Under the pieces are notes generated by a model. The model did no database searches. It saw nothing but the letters and a program-made list of their open reading frames with translations, and had not been told where the DNA came from. From Spirosoma pollinicola (GTDB lineage Bacteria > Bacteroidota > Bacteroidia > Cytophagales > Spirosomataceae): 64,000 nt of DNA. The stretch covers positions 6,377,014 to 6,441,013 of the forward strand of contig NZ_CP025096.1 in NCBI RefSeq assembly GCF_002831565.1, given 5' to 3'. The position numbers and the translations under genes are program-made. Shown here piece by piece: positions 26,367 to 35,019 of the stretch; position 1 is the stretch's first letter, and the number at the start of each line of letters is the position of its first letter.

Positions 26367-26879
26367 ATGAGTACCGTCCAGCCGACACTTATTCTGAATG
26401 CCGAACAAATCCGTCAGAAAATCAGACGGATCGCGTTTCAGATTTATGAGAACAATTTTGACGAGTCCGCTTTACTGCTGGCGGGCATTTCGGGCGAGGG
26501 GTATGTGCTGGCGCAGGCGTTGGCAAAGGAATTGCACGCGATAGCCCCGTTCTCGGTCAACCTGATTAAAATCGACCTCGACAAAGCGCAGAAAGCCCAG
26601 CCTGCTGTTCAGGCCGACCAGCCCGAACGTGTCTATACCAACTCGGTGGTAATTGTTGTCGACGATGTATTATACACCGGCCGAACGCTGGCGTTCAGTT
26701 TGCAGCCCTTTCTGGTTGTGCCCGTTCGCAAATTGCAGGTTGCCGTTTTAATTGATCGAAATCACCCGCTTTTTCCTGTTTCTGCCGATTATAAAGGCTA
26801 CGAATTGAGCACGACTCTTACCGAACACGTCGATGTAGTGCTTAGCGATGAAAGCCGTATGGGGGTTTATTTGAAGTAG
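26367..26879 (+). CDS. PyrR-like phosphoribosyltransferase
   Basis: A 170-residue type I phosphoribosyltransferase. The PRPP-binding motif is VVIVVDDVLYTGRTLAF, and the hood region has AVLIDRNHPLFPVSADYKG, matching the PyrR group (uracil phosphoribosyltransferase / pyrimidine regulator). The N-terminal half (RRIAFQIYENN, LAGISGEGYVLAQALAKEL) also fits. In Bacteroidota many such proteins do not regulate pyr genes, and no pyrimidine genes are nearby, so a nucleobase-salvage role is equally possible. Confidence 0.85.
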   Translation: MSTVQPTLILNAEQIRQKIRRIAFQIYENNFDESALLLAGISGEGYVLAQALAKELHAIAPFSVNLIKIDLDKAQKAQPAVQADQPERVYTNSVVIVVDDVLYTGRTLAFSLQPFLVVPVRKLQVAVLIDRNHPLFPVSADYKGYELSTTLTEHVDVVLSDESRMGVYLK

Positions 26880-26897
26880 ACACTAGTGAAGTAGTTG

Positions 26898-26973
26898 ATT
26901 GGTGAAATAGTGGAGTGGTTAATTCATGAGCCGCTCGTGGTAACCACTTCACCCACTCCACTATTTCACCAAT
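26898..26973. repeat. Intergenic inverted repeat, 21-base arms
   Basis: ATTGGTGAAATAGTGGAGTGG (21 bases, 26898-26918) is complementary to 26953-26973. An inner GTGGTTA/TAACCAC pair (26915-26921 and 26941-26947) competes with or extends the stem. It sits between the convergent phosphoribosyltransferase and DUF3185-like genes, ending 8 bases before the latter's stop. Confidence 0.8.
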
Positions 26974-26980
26974 AACTAAA

Positions 26981-27157
26981 TCAGGCTTTTGTGCTGCGGA
27001 CCAAGCCAACCCCGGCGAAGAAAAAGATGGCTCCCATGATAACGTAAACGAAAGATGCCTGCGAAACACCACCTTTTGTGAAGTCAATTCCTCCATACAC
27101 AAGGCCAATCAGACCGGCCAGTGTGAGGATAATGCCTAATATACTTTTAGCATTCAT
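26981..27157 (-). CDS. Small two-helix membrane protein (DUF3185-like)
   Basis: A 58-residue protein reading MNAKSILGIILTLAGLIGLV at the start and ending RSTKA. Two hydrophobic segments (ILGIILTLAGLIGLVYGG and FVYVIMGAIFFFAGVGLV) flank a short polar loop GIDFTKGGVSQ. This length and arrangement fit the DUF3185-type small integral membrane proteins, which have no known function. The frame is clean from an ATG at 27157 to a TGA at 26981. It is downstream of the SNF2 helicase on the opposite side of a 93-base gap, and co-transcription is possible. Confidence 0.75.
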   Translation of the reverse strand: MNAKSILGIILTLAGLIGLVYGGIDFTKGGVSQASFVYVIMGAIFFFAGVGLVRSTKA

Positions 27158-27250
27158 ATGTTGAGTTTTTTGCGCGAACGGTTAATTGTCGGGGTATTAA
27201 CTAACGCCAACCAAAATCCTCCCTGAAATAGTTGATTTCCTTCTGACCGT

Positions 27251-30247
27251 CTACTCCAGAAGTACCATAATATCCTCCTTCGTCAGCGATTTCATGAAGT
27301 TTTCTTCTGTCGTAATCAGGCTTCCCGCGAGTTGCTGTTTGGCTCGCTGTAATGACAGAATTTTCTCTTCGACCGTGTTCTTGGCGATGAATTTGTACGT
27401 AAATACGGTTTTTAACTGCCCGATCCGGTGCGCCCGGTCTACGGCCTGGGCCTCAATGGCGGGATTCCACCACGGGTCAAGAATAAACACGTAGTCGGCA
27501 GCGGTCAGGTTATGACCCAAACCACCCGCCTTGAGCGAAATCAGAAATAACTTTACGGAATCATCGGTCTGAAACAACTCTACCTGGCTTCGGCGGTCTA
27601 CCGTCGACCCATCCAGATAGGCATATTTGATATTCTTCTCTTTCAAATAGTGCTGAACAACGCTTAAATGCTTAATAAACTGACTGAATACCAAGACTTT
27701 GTGGTTTTCGGTCATGGCGCTTTCCAGCCGCATCAGCATATCGTCCAGTTTACCCGAATCGCCCTCATAATCGGCATCGACCATACGCGGGTGATTGGCA
27801 ATTTGCCGCAGTTTGGTCAACCCCTGTAAAACAATCATCTGCGATTTGGCGATGCCTTCTTCCTCAATGCGTTCCAGAATCAGGTTCCGGAAGTATGATT
27901 TGGCTTCTTCGTATTGCGTCGATTGATCGGGCGTCATGTCGCAATAGAGCACACTTTCCACTTTAGGGGGCAGATCTGTAGCCACCTGCGCCTTGTTGCG
28001 CCGAAGCATAAACGGTTTTATCAGCCCATACAGCTTCCCGGTTTTCGCTTCGTCGTGCTTCTTTTCTATGGGTATCTGAAATTCATTGCGAAAGAACGAT
28101 TGACTACCCAGCAAGCCCGGATTGATGAACGACATCTGCGACCAAAGATCCATCGTGCTGTTTTCTAGCGGAGTACCCGTCAGAATGAGCCGATAGGTGG
28201 TATTGAGCAACATGACCGCCTTTGTAATATGCGATGATGGGTTTTTAATAGCCTGCGACTCATCGAGAATGACGTAGTTGAACCGATAATCGCTTAGCAG
28301 ATCAATATCTATCCTGACAATCCCGTAGGAGGTCAGTATCAAATCATAGTCATTAAACTGAGCCGTGTTTTTATCGCGGTACGTGCCTGTGTACACCATT
28401 ACCCGCAGTTCGGGCGTAAACTTTTTGGCTTCCAGTTCCCAGTTGTATAGTAGCGACGTTGGCATGACCAGCAAACTCGGTTCGGCAGCGCCCGCTTCCT
28501 TTTGCCCTTGCAGCATGGCCAGGGTCATAACCGTCTTGCCAAGGCCCATATCGTCGGCCAGGCAACCCCCGAAATTATACTGCCGCAGGAAATTCATCCA
28601 GTCGTATCCTGCCTGTTGGTAAGGGCGCAGGTTACCTGTAAACCCTTTGGGTAACGGGAACGGCTCAATCTCCTCAAAGTTGCGCAGACGTTCGAGCTTG
28701 CGGCTGATGATGGTCGTAGCCAGGTTGTCGCGCTCCAGTTCCTGCACCAGCGCTAGGTGGTACTTCTGCAGCACCAGGCGCCCATCGCCATCAATTCCAT
28801 CGGCATGTTCCAGAAAACCGAATAATTCGGAATATTTCGTAAACCAGGCCTCAGGAATAACGGCAATCTCGCCGTTGGGGAGTGTGAACTCGTGTTTTTT
28901 ATTCAGAATGAGCGTCCGCAGTTTCAGGAAGGGAATTTCGAACTCCCCGAAAAGGACGTTGGCATAAATATCGAACCAGTCGCGGCCCTCTTCGATAGAC
29001 AGTTTAATGCTCGAATAGCCCAGAAAATAGCGTTTTGTATCCTGTGCATCCTGCCGAAGCAGAAACCCGGCCTCCTTGAGCTGTCCATTATTATTCGACA
29101 ACCACGTAAAGGCTTCGGCCTTCGAAATAGCCAGTCTGCCGTGGCGTAAATCGAGACCCGTGTCATGCAGAAATGTAAGTTTATTCCGCTCCAAACGCTG
29201 ATCCCGCCGAATTTTATGGAATATGTATTCGTCGTTTTTCTTTTCCAGACTCACGTTAGCCGACGCGCCGAAGCTATCGAACCGAAACGTAAAGTCGCCA
29301 TACTGAAACGACAGATCAAACACAATGCGCTGGTTTGCCACCTCATCGCTATCATCTGCCCCCCCCGCAAACATGGGCACCGTAACGGATCGACTCGATT
29401 GCACCATTTCAGAAACCGTTAATACCGGCACCGGCTCCATTGCCTCGGTCCTGATTTCGAAACCCTTGGCATATACGTCATACGAAGCGATAAGGGGCGT
29501 TACAAATCGCTCGTAGTATTGCTGCTCAATGTTTCGGGGAATAACGATGTGGTTCTTCGAGAAAAACGGACGAAGCTTTTTCCCATCTACATTTTTGCTG
29601 AAGTGATAAAGCCGGTTACCAACCATCAGATAGGCGGGCTCATCGCAAATCATCAGCGCATCTTTAAATTGAAACTCGACCCGCTCCGTTTCGCTGCTTT
29701 GTCCATCCTTCGCCCCATTCTCTCGTGGTGCTATAGGATAGCGGATAATGGGAAAATAGTGCGTTGAATCGGCATTGCGAACGAAGTGAAAATGCACACG
29801 TGCCGGTTCGGGCATCCAGTTGATCGGCTCCCAGGCGGGATTACCATCATTGCCCATGATATAGAAAGGCCTGCCGGGTAACAGGGCCATGATCTTGGCC
29901 TTTACCGTTTCCAGGTGACCACCAATCGTTTCCTGAATAAGCTTGTCGCCCTTTTGAGGATCATAAATTTTCAGGAAGAAATCGACCGCAGGTAACTTTT
30001 TGGTGTTGAACTTCTTAACAATAAAGTCCTGCTGTATGGTGTCGATCAGTTTCACCAGATCGAAATCCCGTTCATCTAATCCTTTGGCAAATTCATTAAC
30101 ATTTTGCGCAGAAAGGGTCTGATTTTGCAGAGTCAGTTCGCCCCGGCTATTGCGTTGCACCACAAAAGCCTCAATAAGATAGCCCAGAAACTCGTGATTC
30201 AGTAATGAATAAACGATTTGAAACGGCTGCAAAGGCGATACTTTCAT
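27251..30247 (-). CDS. SNF2-family DEAD/DEAH helicase
   Basis: About 998 residues from the ATG at 30247 (MKVSPLQPFQIVYSLLNHEF); the upstream 41 codons lack coding character. The C-terminal half is a complete SNF2 ATPase. Walker A is DDMGLGKTVMTLAML, motif II DESQ is in ILDESQAIKN, motif III is LTGTPLENS, and helicase C ends with DPWWNPAIEAQAVDRAHRIGQ. The N-terminal 550 residues are a beta-rich region of the bacterial SNF2 type. Family members translocate on DNA and remodel protein-DNA complexes, with roles in recombination or transcription recycling. This is a stand-alone gene, not part of a visible defence cluster. Confidence 0.93.
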   Translation of the reverse strand: MKVSPLQPFQIVYSLLNHEFLGYLIEAFVVQRNSRGELTLQNQTLSAQNVNEFAKGLDERDFDLVKLIDTIQQDFIVKKFNTKKLPAVDFFLKIYDPQKGDKLIQETIGGHLETVKAKIMALLPGRPFYIMGNDGNPAWEPINWMPEPARVHFHFVRNADSTHYFPIIRYPIAPRENGAKDGQSSETERVEFQFKDALMICDEPAYLMVGNRLYHFSKNVDGKKLRPFFSKNHIVIPRNIEQQYYERFVTPLIASYDVYAKGFEIRTEAMEPVPVLTVSEMVQSSRSVTVPMFAGGADDSDEVANQRIVFDLSFQYGDFTFRFDSFGASANVSLEKKNDEYIFHKIRRDQRLERNKLTFLHDTGLDLRHGRLAISKAEAFTWLSNNNGQLKEAGFLLRQDAQDTKRYFLGYSSIKLSIEEGRDWFDIYANVLFGEFEIPFLKLRTLILNKKHEFTLPNGEIAVIPEAWFTKYSELFGFLEHADGIDGDGRLVLQKYHLALVQELERDNLATTIISRKLERLRNFEEIEPFPLPKGFTGNLRPYQQAGYDWMNFLRQYNFGGCLADDMGLGKTVMTLAMLQGQKEAGAAEPSLLVMPTSLLYNWELEAKKFTPELRVMVYTGTYRDKNTAQFNDYDLILTSYGIVRIDIDLLSDYRFNYVILDESQAIKNPSSHITKAVMLLNTTYRLILTGTPLENSTMDLWSQMSFINPGLLGSQSFFRNEFQIPIEKKHDEAKTGKLYGLIKPFMLRRNKAQVATDLPPKVESVLYCDMTPDQSTQYEEAKSYFRNLILERIEEEGIAKSQMIVLQGLTKLRQIANHPRMVDADYEGDSGKLDDMLMRLESAMTENHKVLVFSQFIKHLSVVQHYLKEKNIKYAYLDGSTVDRRSQVELFQTDDSVKLFLISLKAGGLGHNLTAADYVFILDPWWNPAIEAQAVDRAHRIGQLKTVFTYKFIAKNTVEEKILSLQRAKQQLAGSLITTEENFMKSLTKEDIMVLLE

Positions 30248-30370
30248 GATAAACAATACTGTTCTTTCCCGATCCCATTGAGGACGAGACGAACGCAGGA
30301 AAAAGGTGAACAATTCTCCAGGAGAAACTGCGTGGATAAGCCTGTTGGCAGATGCGAAAAACTCAGGCAA

Positions 30371-30762
30371 ACTTGCTCATTATGAACATTTTACCAGATA
30401 ATCACATTTGTCAAAGGTGTCAAATATACGAATCAATATAAAATGTACAAGAGAGAATCTGACAAAATCAGTAAATGGTAAAATCCATCGCTCAGCCACG
30501 ATGAAAATGCTTGACACAGTTAACGATATACCGGGCAAGGATCTGAAAAATGAACAATCAGCGCAAGGGGAAACGATTTTGTTAGGGTTAGGTAAAAATG
30601 GGTAGTATAGTAGGAGAATTAAATTAAATTCTGTTTAAATAGATAGCCTAATAAGTAAGTAAGGTATTAATTATCAGTAGTTTATAAATGAGCTTACTTG
30701 TGCTTTAAGCAACTTTATCGATAGGTGTTAGTTACTCCTAAAACTAATTTACTCATATACGT
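30371..30762. other. Intergenic region between SNF2 helicase and iron-permease-family gene
   Basis: About 390 bases between divergent genes. A short plus-strand frame at 30408-30605 begins with TTG, has no family features and is not called. No palindrome or clear promoter pair was found by eye. Confidence 0.5.
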
Positions 30763-31251
30763 ATGGAAAGGAAAGGATCTGTTGCGTCGCCAGCTAACAA
30801 GGGCTATTTTGAGCGCTTTGCCTCGACCGTAACGCAGGCAACCGGTAGCTCGGCCGCTTTTATCATCGCTTTTTTCACCGTAATCATCTGGGCAGTAACG
30901 GGCCCGCTGTTTCATTATTCCGAAAATTGGCAACTGGTTATCAATACCGGCACCACCATTGTGACGTTTCTGATGGTATTCCTGATTCAAAAAGCGCAAA
31001 ATAAAGATTCGATGTCGGTGCAACTTAAATTGAACGAATTGATAGCAGCCACAAAGGGAGCCAGTAACCGGCTGGTATCGGTAGAGAACCTGACCGAAGA
31101 TGAATTGAAGGTCTTGCAGGACCATTATAAGATGATGGCCGAGTTAACCCGGCAGGCATCCGATCTGCGGCAATCGCACTCTGTAGAAGAAGCCATAAAA
31201 GACACCGCCGAAAAGTTAGAGGACGAAATGGGCACTGGTCATACACTGTAA
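30763..31251 (+). CDS. Low-affinity iron permease-family membrane protein
   Basis: A 162-residue protein with two transmembrane segments, AAFIIAFFTVIIWAVTGPLF and WQLVINTGTTIVTFLMVFLI, followed by the characteristic QKAQNKDSMSVQLKLNELI segment and a charged helical tail. This is the bacterial low-affinity iron permease family (PF04120). Despite its name, transport by the short bacterial members is not firmly established. The gene stands alone, with a GlxA/AraC-type regulator 166 bases downstream. Confidence 0.85.
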   Translation: MERKGSVASPANKGYFERFASTVTQATGSSAAFIIAFFTVIIWAVTGPLFHYSENWQLVINTGTTIVTFLMVFLIQKAQNKDSMSVQLKLNELIAATKGASNRLVSVENLTEDELKVLQDHYKMMAELTRQASDLRQSHSVEEAIKDTAEKLEDEMGTGHTL

Positions 31252-31417
31252 AAATTGCCGTTAATAAATGCGTTGAAACAGGCCTTAAATCGTAAATTTT
31301 TGGTTGGCAATTCGTTTTTAGTCATGTCAGGATAAACACTTAATTTCGTATTTAAATTAGATAAATTCTATGTATTTATAGATTGTTTATATCCTTAATT
31401 TTGGTTATTTTTAATCT

Positions 31418-32401
31418 ATGAAGCATATATCTATATTAGTTCCGGAAGGGCACACCAGTTTGACAAATATTGAGGGCGCCCATCAAATACTTTCCGAAGT
31501 AAATTCCTCTCTAAGTAGTATGGGGAAGCCTCCTTTATTCACCGTTCAGTTGATTGGAATTTCTGAAGAAACTAAACAACGAAATGGTTTATTTACCGTA
31601 AAGCCAGATCGACTAATAGAGGATATAAAAAAGACAAATCTGATTATTATACCGGCTCTGCATGGTGATCCAATAAAAGCGCTGGAACGAAATAGAGAAT
31701 TCATACCCTGGATCATACATCAGCGGAAACAGGGTGCCGAAATAGCCAGCTTTTGCGTAGGTGCTTTCTTCCTGGCCTCGACTGGTTTGCTAACCGGCAA
31801 ACAGTGCGCTACCCATTGGAAACTTGCCAATGAGTTTAGGGCCATGTTCCCGGATGTAAATCTGGTGGATGATAAGATCATGACCGAAGAAGACGGCATT
31901 TACACCAGTGGTGGCGCTTATTCGTATTTAAATCTACTTGTTTACCTGATCGAAAAATACGCTGGCCGCGATATGGCGATCTTAACGGCCAAGGCGTTTA
32001 TGATTGATATAGACCGCACCAGTCAATCGCCTTTTATTATTTTTCAGGGCCAAAAGGGGCATGAAGATGAGCCCATACGAAAAGCACAGGCTTTTATTGA
32101 ATCTAATTTTCAGGCTAAAATTACGGTCGATCAACTCGCCGATATGCTGGCACTCGGCCGCCGGAGCCTTGAGCGCCGATTCAAAAAAGCGACCTGCAAT
32201 ACCGTTACCGAATACATCCAGCGTGTGAAAATAGAAGCCGCAAAAAAAGAACTGGAAACGAGCCGAAAAAATATAAATGAAGTGATGTATAACGTAGGCT
32301 ATTCAGATACAAAAGCTTTCCGAATTATTTTCAAGAAAACCACTGGAATGACGCCTATCAATTATCGGAATAAATACAATAATGAGGGGGTATTTGTTTA
32401 G
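31418..32401 (+). CDS. GlxA-type AraC-family transcriptional regulator
   Basis: A 327-residue regulator. Residues 1-200 form a DJ-1/PfpI class I glutamine amidotransferase-like domain with the elbow ASFCVGAFFLA (Cys113). The last 100 residues are a double helix-turn-helix AraC domain (VDQLADMLALGRRSLERRFKKA and INEVMYNVGYSDTKAFRIIFKK). The amidotransferase-like part usually binds a small ligand rather than catalysing. A perfect -7 element TAATTTTG is at 31396-31403, only 15 bases before the ATG, so the message may have almost no leader, but no matching -33 element was seen. Confidence 0.9.
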   Translation: MKHISILVPEGHTSLTNIEGAHQILSEVNSSLSSMGKPPLFTVQLIGISEETKQRNGLFTVKPDRLIEDIKKTNLIIIPALHGDPIKALERNREFIPWIIHQRKQGAEIASFCVGAFFLASTGLLTGKQCATHWKLANEFRAMFPDVNLVDDKIMTEEDGIYTSGGAYSYLNLLVYLIEKYAGRDMAILTAKAFMIDIDRTSQSPFIIFQGQKGHEDEPIRKAQAFIESNFQAKITVDQLADMLALGRRSLERRFKKATCNTVTEYIQRVKIEAAKKELETSRKNINEVMYNVGYSDTKAFRIIFKKTTGMTPINYRNKYNNEGVFV

Positions 32402-32460
32402 GTGGTTTTGTTGTTTTTATTGACTCTCTGTTACAGTTTCTGATTGAACTACGAAGAGTT

Positions 32461-32490
32461 GCGAATGAGCAGGAACCCCTGCTCATTCGC
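32461..32490. terminator. Perfect 13-base hairpin between convergent genes
   Basis: GCGAATGAGCAGG (32461-32473) pairs with 32478-32490 around a 4-base loop. It lies between the AraC-type regulator and the minus-strand 176-residue gene. There is no long T-run. Confidence 0.75.
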
Positions 32491-32519
32491 TCCCATATAG
32501 TAATCGAATGTATTCTGCA

Positions 32520-33050
32520 TTACAAACTATTGTAAAGAAAGTAAGGCCCTGCGTCCATTCGTATGCGCCGTAACTGCTTTTCATATTTTCCGTTTACCAA
32601 GTCGTGGTAGAGTGAATCAATAAACGGTTTCCCATCCTGAATTACCAGTAGCTCAATTACCTGACGCTTCCAATCACAGATAAACAAGTAAGCATCATGG
32701 CGGTAAGGTAGTGCGGGGTTCGGCGATCCATCATACAGAACTAATTTGCCATTGGGAAAGCCATAACGATACTGTTTAGAGCCAGACCGATCAAAGTAAA
32801 GACTGGTCAGGTTCTGTTTTCCATTACTCAATGCGTAAGATGCTCGTCGCAGATCGCCGGTTTTCACTAGATCACGGGATTCGACAAAATAGAAGAAGAG
32901 CATCCCTTTTGGGCTCCGGTAAACGTTCAGGCCGCTATACCCTTTTGGATTCCAGACAGCCACACAATCAATACGGCTTGGACTGTTTATCTTATAGGCA
33001 TTTCGTACTGTTTGCGATAAACTCTCAAAGCGATAATAGGCCGTTATCAT
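32520..33050 (-). CDS. Protein of unknown function, second gene of a small operon
   Basis: A 176-residue protein without signal or membrane segments, rich in Tyr, Arg and aromatic residues (AYYRFESLSQTVRNAYKIN, GMLFFYFVESRDLVKT, YLFICDWKRQVIELLVIQDG). I do not recognise the family. The ATG overlaps the TGA of the preceding 44-residue gene in an ATGA arrangement, which indicates translational coupling. It is the first gene of the AT-richer accessory patch that continues to about 34.6 kb. Confidence 0.65.
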   Translation of the reverse strand: MITAYYRFESLSQTVRNAYKINSPSRIDCVAVWNPKGYSGLNVYRSPKGMLFFYFVESRDLVKTGDLRRASYALSNGKQNLTSLYFDRSGSKQYRYGFPNGKLVLYDGSPNPALPYRHDAYLFICDWKRQVIELLVIQDGKPFIDSLYHDLVNGKYEKQLRRIRMDAGPYFLYNSL

Positions 33051-33181
33051 TGCTCCTCACCTCCTCTTTGCCCCTTCGTCCCAGGCTGTTGCTTATCAAA
33101 GATAACGGCCGACAGTCGATCCTTTCGGGCCAATTGCTGCCCGTGCTCCTGTAATTGCTGGCTGAGATCAGCCCCGCTCAT
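33047..33181 (-). CDS. 44-residue protein coupled to the downstream unknown gene
   Basis: A short frame from ATG at 33181 to TGA at 33047-33049, reading MSGADLSQQLQEHGQQLARK at the start. It is glutamine- and charge-rich with a helical first half and a Gly/Lys-rich end (GTKGQRGGEEQ). Its stop overlaps the next start as ATGA, the usual mark of translational coupling, and this is the main evidence that both are real. Function unknown. Confidence 0.55.
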   Translation of the reverse strand: MSGADLSQQLQEHGQQLARKDRLSAVIFDKQQPGTKGQRGGEEQ

Positions 33182-33319
33182 TGTGTTTTTTTCCACTTCT
33201 TTAAACGGTTTAAACGTTTGAAAAAATGGACTTGCAAGCCCGGTTAACTAATAAATGTTATAACGAGAGCAAAGAAATTAAACAAAAGAAATTGGATATG
33301 AAATTTGGGTACCACAGTT
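33182..33319. other. Gene-free stretch of the accessory patch
   Basis: AT-rich sequence with a short repeat of TTTAAACG near 33200-33220, upstream of the 44-residue gene. A plus-strand frame at 33226-33444 has no coding features and overlaps the minus-strand small gene, so it is not called. Confidence 0.4.
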
Positions 33320-33496
33320 TCAATGTTTTTTGGAGTATCTATCACCATAAAATTTTAACTTTTTCAAGATGTCGTCTACTTTGTCCTTGTCCTTCAACTT
33401 GCACTTCCCAGACTTTATATTGTAGAGCGAACTTGTTAAATTAGTATAACTAAGCCTATTCCCCTGTTTGGTAATCGTATTTCTATACTTACTCAT
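33320..33496 (-). CDS. 58-residue basic protein of unknown function
   Basis: A clean frame from ATG at 33496 to TGA at 33320-33322. It starts MSKYRNTITKQGNRLSYTNL and has a lysine-rich centre (KSGKCKLKDKDKVDDILKK). It lies 9 bases after the stop of the 153-residue gene in the same direction, so the two probably form an operon. The basic charge would suit nucleic-acid binding, but that is only an inference. Confidence 0.5.
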   Translation of the reverse strand: MSKYRNTITKQGNRLSYTNLTSSLYNIKSGKCKLKDKDKVDDILKKLKFYGDRYSKKH

Positions 33497-33505
33497 GACG
33501 ATACA

Positions 33506-33967
33506 CTAGTTCTTATTCATTATGTACTTTCCCAAGAGAAGACGATGAAAAAAATAAGCTACTTTTGCAGTCCCACATTTCCACTCAAAAGGACTTAAGC
33601 TGGCTATTCTTCCAGTCATGTAGTTCAAAAGGTCAAACGAATTAACGTCCTTAGAAATAAAACCAACCCGTTTTAATATTCTACACAAGTAAGACAATTG
33701 CTCTGAGGATAGGGTACATCCAAAGGAGTCTTTAGGGTAACTCCCACCATAGTCTCCATCTAAGTATATTAAGCTATCTAAATATTGATAAGTCCATCTC
33801 GCACTCAATTTGATTTCAAGTAAATAGAATAGTTTCCTCTCACCTGTATAGCTCAAAAACTCCTCTGGAACTTTATCAAATTCGTTTAAGTAAAATCTTA
33901 TACCTCCTCTTTTTGACTGCTCAAGTAAATTATCAATTAATTGGTATTCTACGGGCGTGAAAAACAT
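33506..33967 (-). CDS. RteC-like protein of unknown function
   Basis: A 153-residue protein. The segment TLSSEQLSYLCRILKRVGFI resembles the C-terminal helical region of RteC-type proteins, which regulate mobile elements in Bacteroidota, but the match is weak and by eye. The N-terminal half (RFYLNEFDKVPEEFLSYTGERK, LFYLLEIKLSARWTYQYL) is also consistent with such proteins. AT-rich codon use and neighbouring transposase scars point to a transferred segment. Alternative: an unrelated unknown gene. Confidence 0.6.
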   Translation of the reverse strand: MFFTPVEYQLIDNLLEQSKRGGIRFYLNEFDKVPEEFLSYTGERKLFYLLEIKLSARWTYQYLDSLIYLDGDYGGSYPKDSFGCTLSSEQLSYLCRILKRVGFISKDVNSFDLLNYMTGRIASLSPFEWKCGTAKVAYFFHRLLLGKYIMNKN

Positions 33968-34036
33968 TTGCGTTGGTGAACACCCTTTATAAAAGGGTGC
34001 ATTTCAAATTGTCGCCTGATGTCGTTAGCTTAGGGC

Positions 34037-34298
34037 ATGACTGAAGATGAATACATAGCCTTGGCCCGCCAAAAATATCAAGACCTGCAACAACTTAAAA
34101 GCAAGCCAACTTTCTACGACTATGAAAAGTCGTTCGATGAAATTTGGCAGGAATTGGGTCGGCAAGTCTTGGAAAAAAGCCTGAGTGATGTGCCAACTGA
34201 CCGACGTAAAAAAAAAGATGACAACGCGTTACGGACAGATACAAATTGCTAACAGTGAATTATTTAGCCAACACCCCAACGGATTTGGCACTAGCTAG
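34037..34298 (+). pseudogene. Remnant of the N-terminus of an ISKra4-like transposase, frameshifted
   Basis: The first 60 codons read FYDYEKSFDEIWQELGRQVL and then DRRKKK, a pattern I recall from ISKra4-family transposases (family assignment from memory). The frame then runs through nine A residues (34208-34216) and ends in a TAA at 34250. Reading one base further on gives MTTRYGQIQIANSELFSQ and stops at TAG 34296-34298. The natural continuation TRYG after RRKKK supports a frameshifted remnant. The rest of the transposase is missing. Confidence 0.7.
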
Positions 34299-34591
34299 CT
34301 AGACTCCTGACAACTTACCAAAAACGGTGGGGCATCGAGGAGTACCACAAATCACTCAAACAGAATGCGTCGCTGGAGAAATCTCCTACGCGCACCCACC
34401 GTACTCAAGCTAACCATCTGTTTGCCAGTATCTGCGCCTACGTCAAGTTAGAGCGTTTGCGGCTGAGATCTGCCACCAATCACTTTGCCTTGAAAGGGCG
34501 GTTATATCTCAAAGCCATGCAAGCGGCTTTTGCCGAATTAAACAGCCTGAAAAATCAACTTAGCCAAAAGCCAACAATGGAGTTGGCGTAA
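34295..34591 (+). pseudogene. Remnant of the C-terminus of a DDE-type transposase
   Basis: An open frame without a start codon reads LLTTYQKRWGIEEYHKSLK, then HLFASICAYVKLERLRL and ends at TAA 34589-34591. The YxxRWxIE...HKSLK pattern is the C-terminal signature of IS4-like DDE transposases. It directly abuts the ISKra4-like fragment, so two unrelated insertion sequence scars are joined here. No inverted terminal repeat was seen. Confidence 0.75.
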
Positions 34592-35019
34592 CATCAGTTA
34601 AGTATTTTTGTCCAACTAATTTATTTCTTAAATAAATTCATTTTTTAGAACCCGGGCAGCAGCGTTTTACATGGCCTGGTACTTATAAATCGTTTAGGCA
34701 CATTATCATTTACTGAAGTAGAACTATCAACAAAATTTATTACACTCATATCACTTGCTAATAAAGGTGTTGCCACCAGACCAGATTACATCTAAATGGA
34801 CCAACGCCAAAATACCTGCCTATTGATCAATTAGTTTACGATCCGCTCATTAAGACTGTACAGCATAGTTTATGTTGTACATCGAAAAGATAATTTAATC
34901 AGCGTTCTCTTTGCCTGTCTTATAAAAAAAGATCTACTAAGCAGGTGCATCATAAGCTTACTGGTCTACTGATGGCCTCATACATATCAATTAATAAATG
35001 ATTTAATAACTACGAATAC
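34592..35019. other. AT-rich gene-free stretch downstream of transposase scars
   Basis: About 430 bases with no credible reading frame, palindrome or promoter pair. Base composition is like that of the accessory patch and it probably marks the edge of inserted DNA. Confidence 0.5.

Noticed and set aside
26367..26879. Pyrimidine regulation by the PyrR-like protein
   Set aside because: No pyr genes or leader attenuator are near, so the regulatory role is not supported.
27251..30247. A defence island suggested by the SNF2 helicase
   Set aside because: Neighbouring genes are not nuclease, methylase or other defence genes, so it looks like a stand-alone housekeeping helicase.
30408..30605. Short plus-strand frame starting with TTG upstream of the iron-permease-family gene
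   Set aside because: Non-ATG start, low-complexity content and no family pattern or convincing upstream signal.
33226..33444. A 72-residue plus-strand frame in the accessory patch
   Set aside because: It overlaps the better supported 58-residue minus-strand gene and has no domain-like sequence.
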